Below are positions 8,594 to 17,232 of a stretch of DNA of 64,000 bases, piece after piece. The stretch is taken from NCBI RefSeq assembly GCF_040361195.1, contig NZ_APNE01000002.1, one strand, 5' to 3'. This stretch comes from Salinisphaera hydrothermalis (GTDB lineage Bacteria; Pseudomonadota; Gammaproteobacteria; Nevskiales; Salinisphaeraceae). A model generated the notes under the pieces. It made no database searches. It was not told the origin of the DNA and worked only from the letters and a program-made list of their open reading frames with translations. How positions within the stretch are numbered: the first letter of the stretch is position 1; each line of letters starts with the position of its first letter. Position numbers and translations under genes: made by a program.

Positions 8594-8979
8594 CAGGCGG
8601 CTCCCACAAGAATCATGAGTACGGAAACGATGGCCGCGACGGCCAGAAGAATATTGATCAGCTGCAGCGCGATCAGGGTGGCCATCTTGATGCCTTCATG
8701 GTGGATGTAATCCTCCACGATGGTCTGCAGGCCGAGCTGAGAGTGATAGAAGATCGCGGCGAGGTAGATCGCCAGAAGTGATGCCTGGAACGGCGACGAC
8801 AGCCAATTGGTCACGCTTGCATAGCTGGCACCGAACTGCGATGCCAGACAGGCGACGAACCAGAGTGTCAGCGGCACCAGTGCGACAGCGCTTACGCGCT
8901 GCGCCCAAAAATGACCGGTGCCGGTCTTGGCACTGCCCAGCCCGCGCGCGTTGGCCAGCGAAGAACGAATACTGCTCAT
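8593..8979 (-). CDS. sdhD: Succinate dehydrogenase membrane anchor SdhD
   Basis: Hydrophobic cytochrome b556 subunit that helps bind haem and quinone. The 128 residues hold three membrane segments (about 28-48, 55-78 and 101-125). The haem-ligand region is in FYHSQLGLQTIVEDYIHHEG, and HFWAQRVSAVALVPLTLWF is typical of the proteobacterial SdhD family. It lies between sdhC and sdhA; its stop abuts the sdhA start. Confidence 0.93.
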   Translation of the reverse strand: MSSIRSSLANARGLGSAKTGTGHFWAQRVSAVALVPLTLWFVACLASQFGASYASVTNWLSSPFQASLLAIYLAAIFYHSQLGLQTIVEDYIHHEGIKMATLIALQLINILLAVAAIVSVLMILVGAA

Positions 8980-9009
8980 AGAAAACTCTCCGAAGACGTC
9001 AGCCGTCGA

Positions 9010-9396
9010 TCAGGCGATCAGCGCCCAGATCCAGACAAAAATAGTCAGCGCCGCTGCGACCCCGATGGCAACGAAGCCGGTCATGCGGGCGGTTTCCAGA
9101 TCAAGGCCGACGCCGACGTCCCAGACCAGATGTCGAACGCCGTTGCACAGGTGATAGAACAACGCGAACGACCACAGAAACATGATCAATTGTCCGAACC
9201 ACGAGGCGAACACGCCATTGACGGCGGCGTAGGCGTCCGGCCCGTTGGCGGCAGCGATCAACCAGATCGCCAGCAGCACCGCGCCGAGCGCGAGCACGAT
9301 GCCCGAGGCGCGGTGCGCGATGGAGGTCAGCATCGATATCTGCCAACGATAGATTTGCAGATGCGGCGAAAGCGGTCGGTTCGGCTGACTACTCAT
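9010..9396 (-). CDS. sdhC: Succinate dehydrogenase cytochrome b556 subunit SdhC
   Basis: Membrane anchor with haem b and quinone site. Signature SPHLQIYRWQISMLTSIAHR (about residues 10-29) is the SdhC N-terminal motif with the quinone-site Ser and Arg. The haem His is in LFYHLCNGVRHLVWDVG (about 80-96). Three membrane helices are visible and the length of 128 is normal. Confidence 0.95.
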   Translation of the reverse strand: MSSQPNRPLSPHLQIYRWQISMLTSIAHRASGIVLALGAVLLAIWLIAAANGPDAYAAVNGVFASWFGQLIMFLWSFALFYHLCNGVRHLVWDVGVGLDLETARMTGFVAIGVAAALTIFVWIWALIA

Positions 9397-9434
9397 ACGG
9401 TCCCCGGCAGTCGTTTAAAGGAAATTCGAACGAA

Positions 9435-9653
9435 TCAGAAGTCGATGCAGCGCCCGTTCTTCTCCCAGTCTCCGTAGCGGACCGGATCGGGGCCATTGCG
9501 ACCGCCGTATTCCTTGGGCCGGGCCTCTTCCGCGAACGGATCGGGTGCGCTCGGCGTCGGCTGATCGCTGTCGGACGGGGATGAAGAATCGGACGATTCG
9601 CTGATCACGTCGGAACGGGTGTCGTCGACGGGATTCTCGTGCTGCTTCGGCAT
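9435..9653 (-). CDS. DUF1674 / SDHAF4-type succinate dehydrogenase assembly factor
   Basis: 72 residues with a disordered, Ser/Asp/Pro-rich N-terminal half and the conserved C-terminal block EYGGRNGPDPVRYGDWEKNG ending RCIDF, the DUF1674/SDHAF4 signature. In mitochondria SDHAF4 binds flavinylated SdhA before it joins SdhB. The gene is first in the sdh cluster, 38 bp upstream of sdhC on the same strand, which supports the assignment. It is unusual that this locus also carries SdhE, giving two SdhA-directed factors. Confidence 0.85.
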   Translation of the reverse strand: MPKQHENPVDDTRSDVISESSDSSSPSDSDQPTPSAPDPFAEEARPKEYGGRNGPDPVRYGDWEKNGRCIDF

Positions 9654-9772
9654 ACAGGTACTCTAAACCTCGCGCTATGGGCTGGCAACAGCGCCAGTCG
9701 GGCAAACGGCGCTGTCACACGTTGCTTTACAGTCGCACTACAATACGGCCAAACCTGTTGTTGGATGCACTT

Positions 9773-10648
9773 ATGGGCGACGTTCTGCCTGACGAATCGC
9801 TGCGCCTCGGCGTAATCCGAGTGACCGGCCCGGACGCCGGCGACTTTCTCCGTGCTCAGTTGTCGAACGACGTACTACGACTTGGCCCGGACCGCCATTT
9901 TCTCGCAGCCTGGTGCGATGCCAAGGGCCGCACCCAGCTTGTGCTGCGCGTCGTAGCGCTGCCGGATGCCTATCTGCTGCTCCTGCCGCAAACGCTGATC
10001 GAGGGCGCACTGCGACGCCTGCGCATGTTCGTGCTGCGTCTCAAGGTCGAGCTCACCGATGTCAGCGCGGAATACGACATCGCTGGACTGCACGACGGCG
10101 ACGGCGCGCCGGGCGTGAATCGAACCGCAGTCGAAGACGACCGAATTCGACTCGGTCTGCCCGGTTCGGCGGACTATCCCGAGCGCACGCTCATCCTGTA
10201 TCCGACCGGCACGACGCCTCCCGAGGGCGCGATGGCGGCCGACTCCGCGGCTTGGCAGCTGTCCGAAATTGACGCTGGCGTGCCCCAGGTCACTGCGGCC
10301 ACCCAGGGTGAATTCGTTCCCCAGATGCTCAATCTGCATTGGCTCATGGCGGTCGATTTCGACAAGGGGTGCTATCCCGGCCAGGAAGTGATTGCACGAT
10401 TACATTATCGCGGGCGCTTGACGCGCCGCGTGTTCCGTCTCGCCTGGCACGGCGCCAAGCCCGCGGCCGGCGACCCGGTTCACGACGAAACCGGCGACGC
10501 CGTAGGCCAGATCCTGCAGGCCGCCGGCGACGCGCAAGGCCGCGCGCTCGCGGTGCTCAAGATCGAGGCCACCGCTGGCCACGAATTGCGCACCGCACAG
10601 GGCGACACCCTCAAGTTGCTGCCGCTGCCTTACGCCACGGACGCCTGA
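9773..10648 (+). CDS. ygfZ: tRNA-modifying / Fe-S cluster assembly protein YgfZ (GcvT-like)
   Basis: Folate-binding protein needed for activity of several Fe-S enzymes, including tRNA thiomethylation. Its 291 residues have a GcvT-like fold starting RLGVIRVTGPDAGDFLRAQL and the diagnostic motif KGCYPGQEVIARLHYRG (about residues 198-214) with the redox Cys. The ATG at 9773 is where homology begins; an upstream in-frame ATG adds 32 unrelated residues. It is transcribed divergently from the sdh operon and converges with lysS. In E. coli ygfZ neighbours sdhE-ygfX too. Confidence 0.9.
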   Translation: MGDVLPDESLRLGVIRVTGPDAGDFLRAQLSNDVLRLGPDRHFLAAWCDAKGRTQLVLRVVALPDAYLLLLPQTLIEGALRRLRMFVLRLKVELTDVSAEYDIAGLHDGDGAPGVNRTAVEDDRIRLGLPGSADYPERTLILYPTGTTPPEGAMAADSAAWQLSEIDAGVPQVTAATQGEFVPQMLNLHWLMAVDFDKGCYPGQEVIARLHYRGRLTRRVFRLAWHGAKPAAGDPVHDETGDAVGQILQAAGDAQGRALAVLKIEATAGHELRTAQGDTLKLLPLPYATDA

Positions 10649-10700
10649 TTCCGGCCGACGACCGCTCCTGGTCGGGGCGGCCGTCAGCTCAGGCCAGTGG

Positions 10701-12209
<1,509 letters not shown>

Positions 12210-12212
12210 AGC

Positions 12213-13311
12213 TTAAAGACCCTGCTTGAGACTTTCCTCGATGAACTGATCGAGGTCGCCGTCGAGAACGGCTTGTGTATTACCGACTTCCACACCGGTG
12301 CGTAGATCCTTGATCCGCGACTGATCCAGCACGTAAGAACGAATCTGACTGCCCCAACCGATATCGGATTTATCCGCCTCGGTGGCTTCGGCTTCCGCTC
12401 GCCGCTGAGCCATCTCGCGCTCATACAGCTTGGACTGCAGCTGTTTCATTGCGGTAGCGCGATTCTTGTGCTGCGACCGATCGTTCTGGCACTGGACCAC
12501 GATATTGGTCGGCAGGTGGGTGATGCGCACCGCCGACTCCGTGCGGTTAACATGCTGACCACCCGCCCCGCTCGCACGATAGACGTCGACCCGCAGATCG
12601 GAGGGATCGATTTCGATTTCCACCTTGTCGTCGATTTCGGGCGCCACGAATACCGCCGCGAACGACGTATGCCGACGTGCGCCCGAATCGAACGGCGATT
12701 TCCGCACCAGGCGATGCACGCCGGTTTCGGTGCGTAGCCAGCCGTAGGCATAAGGGCCCGTCACCGCGATGGTCGCGCTCTTGATACCGGCGACGTCGCC
12801 CGCCGAGATCTCCGTGACCTCGGTTTCGAACCCGCGATGCTCGCACCAGCGCAGATACATCCGCAGGAGCATCTCGGCCCAGTCCTGAGCTTCGGTACCG
12901 CCAGAGCCCGCCTGGATATCGACGAACGCGTTGCTGGCGTCGGCCTCGCCGGAAAACATGCGCTGGAACTCGAGCGCCTTGAGGTGGGTCTCGACACCGT
13001 CGAGCTCGCTGCTGATCTGATCGATGACTTCCGCATCGGCCTCGGCCTCGGCCAGCTCCAGCAATTCTTCACTTTCGTCCAGCGTCGATGTCGCCGCATC
13101 GATGGGCTGGACGATATCCTGCAGCCGGGCTTTTTCCTGACCGTAAGCCTGTGCTTTGTCGGGGTTCTCGACCCAGATCTGACCTTCGGCCAGCTCTGCA
13201 TCAAGTTCGCTCAGGCGGTCCTTCTTTTCAGCATAGTCAAAGATACCCCCGAAGGTCGCTCAGCCGCTCACGCAGCGAGGTCATGCGGGTTCGAACAGCA
13301 TTGGCATCCAT
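12213..13311 (-). CDS. prfB: Peptide chain release factor 2 with programmed +1 frameshift
   Basis: RF2 recognises UGA and UAA stop codons. The gene is split: from ATG at 13311 frame 0 encodes 24 residues (MDANAVRTRMTSLRERLSDL then RGYL) and hits an in-frame TGA at 13239-13237. A +1 slip continues as DYAEKKDRLSELDAELAEGQ into the main frame ending at 12213. The joined product is 365 residues, exactly the E. coli length. Domain 3 has GGQ (ASGAGGQHVNRTESAVRITH), and the SPF tripeptide is present in KSPFDSGARRHTSF. Annotation from the internal ATG at 13064 would miss the first 80 or so residues. Confidence 0.96.
13236..13250 (-). promoter_or_regulatory. prfB programmed frameshift site
   Basis: Minus strand reads GGGGG TAT CTT TGA C: an internal Shine-Dalgarno-like run, three bases, slippery CUU and a UGAC stop context, nearly identical to the E. 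coli prfB site. RF2 shortage slows termination at UGA and allows the +1 slip, giving autoregulation. Confidence 0.95.
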
Positions 13312-13388
13312 AGTTTTCAAGCCCGGGAATATCGAGAAGGCGGCGAATGATTACAGGTTAATTTTTTTTTCACAACCCGACTGTTGCA

Positions 13389-13417
13389 TTGCGAAATTCA
13401 CCAAAAGGTCGCATACT
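13389..13417 (+). promoter_or_regulatory. Candidate sigma-70 promoter of ompA
   Basis: TTGCGA (13389-13394), 17-bp spacer, CATACT (13412-13417), each matching four of six consensus bases. It lies about 95 bp before the ompA start, which has AAGGGAG as ribosome-binding site. Confidence 0.45.
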
Positions 13418-13512
13418 CAGCCTGCACGTCACCGTTCAGGGAACTTGCGTTTATCCCCTCGGTGAATGGGACCGCACAACAAACCTAAACCCGTTCAAGG
13501 GAGTTTTGAGCT

Positions 13513-14676
13513 ATGCAATTCAAGCAACCGCTTACCGCATGCGTTGCCGGCGCGCTGGGGCTCGCCGTCTCGGCTGGTGCCATGGCACAGGATAATACCC
13601 CGCAGGACAAGCGCTTCTACGTCGCGCCGATGGTGTCCTACGGTTTCTTCAACAATGACACGATCGGGGATTCGTCGGATAGCTTCGGTCGCCTGAACGT
13701 CAAGAACGACGACAGCGTCGGTACCACCCTGGCGATCGGTAAGCCGATCAACAGCTGGTTGAACCTTGAGCTGTACGGCTTCTACTTCAACCCGGGCCAG
13801 AAGCTCAACGGCCATGACGCTGGCAACGCCGATCTGTACGGCTTTGGTCTGGATGCCTTGTTCTTCCCCGCGCGTGACACGCTGCCGGTCTACGGCATCC
13901 TGGGCGCCGCCTGGGGCAAGCAGAATCCGGGCTATGGCTCGATCAACGGCAACAGTGTGGGCGACAATGCCGACGCTCAGTACCTGGATGCCGGTGTCGG
14001 TTACATGTACACCCTCAACGACTACGGTCTGAAGGTGCGCGCCGAGTACCGTTATCGTTACACCACCGTCGACTCGGCTGACGTGCTGGGCGCCGGCTAC
14101 GAAGACCAGCGTTACAACGACAACGTCGTTTCCGTGGGTCTGCAGATCCCGCTGGGCGCGCCCCCGCAGGCACCGCAGCCGACGGCCGCTCCGGCCCCGA
14201 CTGGCCCGCAGGATAGCGACGGCGACGGCGTCATCGACGCTAACGATCAGTGCCCGGGCACCCCGCGCGGCACCGAAGTCGATGCTCGCGGCTGCCCGAT
14301 CGAGAAGAAGGCCCCGATCGTCCTCAAGGGCGTCACCTTCGAATTCGATTCGTCCAAGCTGACCTCGCAGGCGCAGAACCGCCTGAACAACGTGGTCGAC
14401 GCGCTGAACGCCAGCCCGGACGTCGACTTCCGCATCGACGGCTACACCGACAGCATCGGCACCCAGAAGTACAACCTGGGCCTGTCGCAGCGTCGTGTGG
14501 ATTCGGTTAAGAGCTACCTGACCAACCATGGCATCAGCTCCAGCCGCATCACCGGCACGAAGGGTCATGGCGAGTCCAACCCGGTCGCGACCAACAAGAC
14601 CGCGGCTGGCCGCGCTCAGAACCGTCGCGTCGAGCTGCACGTCACCAACCAGGGTGGCGACAACAGCGGCATGTAA
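13513..14676 (+). CDS. ompA: OmpA-family outer-membrane porin/peptidoglycan anchor
   Basis: Outer-membrane beta-barrel linked to peptidoglycan. The 387 residues start with a signal peptide cut after about residue 25 (SAGAMA|QDN). An eight-stranded OmpA barrel (about 30-215) follows with aromatic-rich alternating strands. A Pro/Ala linker (about 217-232) leads to one thrombospondin-3-type calcium repeat DSDGDGVIDANDQCPGTPRG (about 234-253), and the OmpA_C peptidoglycan-binding domain is at about 270-380 (FEFDSSKL, DGYTDSIG, NLGLSQRRVDSVKSYL). A strong RBS and a perfect terminator flank it, as expected for a highly expressed monocistronic gene. The barrel-TSP3-OmpA_C layout resembles Pseudomonas OprF. 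Confidence 0.93.
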   Translation: MQFKQPLTACVAGALGLAVSAGAMAQDNTPQDKRFYVAPMVSYGFFNNDTIGDSSDSFGRLNVKNDDSVGTTLAIGKPINSWLNLELYGFYFNPGQKLNGHDAGNADLYGFGLDALFFPARDTLPVYGILGAAWGKQNPGYGSINGNSVGDNADAQYLDAGVGYMYTLNDYGLKVRAEYRYRYTTVDSADVLGAGYEDQRYNDNVVSVGLQIPLGAPPQAPQPTAAPAPTGPQDSDGDGVIDANDQCPGTPRGTEVDARGCPIEKKAPIVLKGVTFEFDSSKLTSQAQNRLNNVVDALNASPDVDFRIDGYTDSIGTQKYNLGLSQRRVDSVKSYLTNHGISSSRITGTKGHGESNPVATNKTAAGRAQNRRVELHVTNQGGDNSGM

Positions 14677-14717
14677 TCGAAGGGTTTAATCCCAACGGTT
14701 ATCGCGCTAAGCGAGAG

Positions 14718-14749
14718 GACCCGGCCTGCAAAGGCCGGGTCTTTTTTTT
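14718..14749 (+). terminator. Rho-independent terminator of ompA
   Basis: GACCCGGCC (14718-14726), loop TGCAAA, GGCCGGGTC (14733-14741), then eight T. Perfect 9-bp stem. Confidence 0.95.
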
Positions 14750-14835
14750 GCCCGCCATCAGGACAATTCACACCACAATTCGGCGCTATCGCCACTGTCG
14801 CTAATACGAGGGTCGCGTATTACACTGGCGCGGCC

Positions 14836-15333
14836 ATGAGCCTGCCCGACGACATCCAACAATGCCTGCGCGAGCAGATCGCGCAGCACGCCGGCCATCG
14901 CTGCGTGCAATTCGCGCCCCGAGACTGCCTGACGGATTGGACTGAGCTAGGCGTCGAAAACGTTGCGCTCGAAGACACGCTCGCCAGCGGCCACGAACGA
15001 GAGAGGCGCTCTCACCCGGCAAGACTGGCGATTGTGATCAATGCGCCCAGAATCCTGTCGCGGCGCGCGACCGAACAACTCCTCGGCCGACTTCGAAACT
15101 ACGGCACCGGGGAGATCATCGCCGCGTTCTCTATTGCACAGGCACGCGAACACGACCGCTGGTCAACGCGCGAGTTCCTTGGCCTGGGGTTTCGCCGTCT
15201 GCGCTGCAATACGCCGATCGAGTCCCATTACTGGCTTTATCGCTACGCTATTCACGATTACAAAATCACGCCGGACTGGCTCAATTCGCGCCACTGGGCC
15301 AATCCCGAGCAGTGGGATAAACACCGCTGGTAA
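14836..15333 (+). CDS. Conserved-looking hypothetical protein
   Basis: 165 residues, no signal peptide or membrane segment. The N-terminal half has alternating beta/alpha patterns (RLAIVINAPRILSRRATEQLLGRLRNYG, then EIIAAFSI). The C terminus is rich in aromatic and His residues (HYWLYRYAIHDYKITPDWLNSRHWANPEQWDKHRW). The size and Trp-rich tail recall the DUF6231 proteins of pseudomonads, but I cannot confirm this. It sits alone between ompA and the convergent gluQRS, and its codon use looks like that of its neighbours. The function is unknown. Confidence 0.7.
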   Translation: MSLPDDIQQCLREQIAQHAGHRCVQFAPRDCLTDWTELGVENVALEDTLASGHERERRSHPARLAIVINAPRILSRRATEQLLGRLRNYGTGEIIAAFSIAQAREHDRWSTREFLGLGFRRLRCNTPIESHYWLYRYAIHDYKITPDWLNSRHWANPEQWDKHRW

Positions 15334-15355
15334 ACGTCCGGGGCGCGCCGTTCGC

Positions 15356-16276
15356 TCAACCAGCCCCGGGCATCTCCAGTCGTCGACAATCCATACGGCG
15401 CGGCACCCGGCTCGCCTCCCAGTTGTCAACCGCCCAGCGGAGCACCCCGGGCACCGATCGCGTCTCGAGCGATGCCGGCGGCATCTGGCCCAGCATCGCC
15501 AGGCACTCGATCAATTGCTCCTGACGCGCCGCGGGATCCAGCGCCAAAGCGCCGGTACTCTTGCCGAGCTTTTCCCCATCAGCATCCACGACCACGGGTA
15601 TGTGGCCATATGTGGGTGGCGCCCAACCGAGACAGCGATGGATCCAGATCTGGCGCGGCGTCGAGGACAATAGATCCGCGCCACGGATTACGTCCGTCAC
15701 GCCCTGCGCCTGATCATCGAGCACGGTCGCCAGTTGATAGGCCGTGATGCCGTCCGCTCGTCGAATGACGAAATCGCCGATATCGGCGGCCAGATCCTGC
15801 CCATAACGGCCCTGAAAATGATCCAGAAGCTCGATCCGCTCGCGTTGTACTCGAAGACGCACGGAGCGCGCTTCACGACCGGGCGGCAGGCCGTTGCGAC
15901 ACGTCCCCGGGTAGATCGGCCCTTCCAACCCGACCGGCCCATCGCGCGCTTCACGCCGCGTGCAGCCGCAATCGAAGGCAAAGCCCGTGTTCTTCAAATG
16001 CTCGACGGCCTCGGCATAGGCGACACGGCGCTCCGACTGATACAAAACCGGCCCGTCGTGCACCAGACCGAAATCCGCGAGCGTGTCCCGGATAGCTCGC
16101 TCCGCTCCAGCCACAACCCGCGGATGATCGAGATCGTCGATACGTAGCAGCCAGCGGCCGCCCTGCCCGCGGGCCTGACAGAAACTGGCCAGCGCCGCAA
16201 TGAGCGACCCAAAGTGAAGCGGCCCGGTCGGTGACGGCGCATAACGCCCGATGACAGCTCTAGCCTCCTGTGTCAC
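15356..16276 (-). CDS. gluQ: Glutamyl-Q tRNA(Asp) synthetase
   Basis: Paralogue of GluRS lacking the anticodon-binding domain; it attaches glutamate to queuosine in tRNA-Asp. The class I HIGH-like motif is in RYAPSPTGPLHFGSLIAALAS (residues 11-31). Zinc ligands are in CGCTRREA and the later YPGTC, and the KMSKS-like motif is EKLGKSTGAL. At 306 residues it is typical of the family. The longest frame starts with GTG at 16276. Unlike in E. coli, dksA is not adjacent; the gene converges with the hypothetical gene at 14.8 kb. Confidence 0.93.
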   Translation of the reverse strand: MTQEARAVIGRYAPSPTGPLHFGSLIAALASFCQARGQGGRWLLRIDDLDHPRVVAGAERAIRDTLADFGLVHDGPVLYQSERRVAYAEAVEHLKNTGFAFDCGCTRREARDGPVGLEGPIYPGTCRNGLPPGREARSVRLRVQRERIELLDHFQGRYGQDLAADIGDFVIRRADGITAYQLATVLDDQAQGVTDVIRGADLLSSTPRQIWIHRCLGWAPPTYGHIPVVVDADGEKLGKSTGALALDPAARQEQLIECLAMLGQMPPASLETRSVPGVLRWAVDNWEASRVPRRMDCRRLEMPGAG

Positions 16277-16403
16277 AAGTCACTCCCGCCACGCGCCTGC
16301 CTGGCTCACCCCTAGCGCCGCACTGCCCGAGACATCGTTCACTCCGGCCGTCGCCAAAATGCGCCCCGTGCCGGCCGTGGCACGCGCGGCCCAAGATACA
16401 ACG

Positions 16404-16440
16404 AAAAAAGCCTTGCCCGGACTGGCCGAGGCAAGGCTTT
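16404..16440 (-). terminator. Rho-independent terminator after tRNA-Pro
   Basis: On the minus strand AAAGCCTTGC (16440-16431) pairs with GCAAGGCTTT (16416-16407), and the T-run continues to 16404. It lies 16 bp past the tRNA-Pro 3' end. Confidence 0.9.
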
Positions 16441-16455
16441 GATCGGAAAACATAA

Positions 16456-16532
16456 TGGTCGGGGTAGCAGGATTTGAACCTACGACCTTCTGCACCCCAT
16501 GCAGACGCGCTACCAAACTGCGCCATACCCCG
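16456..16532 (-). tRNA. tRNA-Pro (anticodon GGG)
   Basis: 77 nt with CCA encoded. Acceptor CGGGGTA pairs with TACCCCG, discriminator A; anticodon stem TCTGC/GCAGA, loop ATGGGGT; T-arm GTAGG-TTCAAAT-CCTGC. It follows ihfA-merR, the same neighbourhood as tRNA-Pro in pseudomonads. Confidence 0.97.
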
Positions 16533-16579
16533 ACGAGCTGCGCATCATATCAGACTGGGCGATGGTGACAAGACGAAAA

Positions 16580-17059
16580 TCAATGCGCCAGCGAGAGCAC
16601 AATTGACTCAAGCTCTTCACGCACCGCCGCCAGGGAATCGGCCGCAGCACCTTCGCCAAGCGTGGCCAGCGCACGCCCTTTACCATCGAGCTGCTGTCGC
16701 GCGCCCTGAATGGTGAAGCCTTCGCTATAGAGCAGGTGACGGATATCACGCACGATCTGAATATCGTGCTGCTGGTAATAGCGCCTGTTGCCGCGTCGCT
16801 TGAGCGGCTTGAGTTGACTAAATTCCTGTTCCCAGTAGCGCAGAACGTGCGATTTCACACGGCAGAGATCGCTGACCTCTCCGATCGAGAAATAGCGCTT
16901 GTCGGGTATCGGCGGCAGCCCGCCCGACGGATCAGTTGTCTCCGTCGACTCGGGATTCGACCCGGGCTCGCATTTTTTGGCCGGGTTTGAAACTGACGAC
17001 CCGCCGCGCCGAGATTGGGATTTCTTCACCGGTCTTGGGGTTTCGCCCGGGGCGCTCAT
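16580..17059 (-). CDS. MerR-family transcriptional regulator (ihfA-linked type)
   Basis: The MerR helix-turn-helix domain starts at PPIPDKRYFSIGEVSDLCRV and continues KSHVLRYWEQEFSQLKPLKRRGNRRYYQQHDIQIVRDIRHLLYSEGFTIQGARQQL, the form found directly downstream of ihfA in many gammaproteobacteria. The ligand is unknown and no C-terminal Cys metal site is visible. The start is uncertain. The in-frame ATG at 17059 overlaps ihfA by 128 bp, and between it and the conserved domain I see no ATG, GTG or TTG in frame, only CTG. Coordinates use that ATG; the real start could be a rare codon. Confidence 0.8.
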   Translation of the reverse strand: MSAPGETPRPVKKSQSRRGGSSVSNPAKKCEPGSNPESTETTDPSGGLPPIPDKRYFSIGEVSDLCRVKSHVLRYWEQEFSQLKPLKRRGNRRYYQQHDIQIVRDIRHLLYSEGFTIQGARQQLDGKGRALATLGEGAAADSLAAVREELESIVLSLAH

Positions 17060-17231
17060 TCTTGTCTCGGAGTTCGAAGTTGCCGAAACCGGAGAGCTTG
17101 ACGTAGTCGCCGTCTTCCAGGGTGCTCCGCAGTTCTTCGAAGAAGAGATCGACAAATTCCTTGGATTCTCGCTTGTTAAAGCCCAGCTGCTCGAATAGCT
17201 TTTCTGTCAGGTCCGCCTTGGTAAGCGCCAC
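16932..17231 (-). CDS. ihfA: Integration host factor alpha subunit
   Basis: DNA-bending protein, partner of IhfB. The 99 residues MALTKADLTEKLFEQLGFNK ... VKLSGFGNFELRDKNERPGRNPKTGEEIPISARRVVSFKPGQKM are the full HU/IHF fold, with the beta-arm GRNPKTGEEIPI and its intercalating Pro. It follows pheT by 1 bp, as in E. coli pheST-ihfA. IHF is also the usual host cofactor of tyrosine integrases such as the one at 38 kb. Confidence 0.97.
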   Translation of the reverse strand: MALTKADLTEKLFEQLGFNKRESKEFVDLFFEELRSTLEDGDYVKLSGFGNFELRDKNERPGRNPKTGEEIPISARRVVSFKPGQKMRARVESRVDGDN

Positions 17232-17232
17232 G

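Noticed and set aside
13495..14640. 381-codon minus-strand open frame
   Set aside because: Antisense to ompA.
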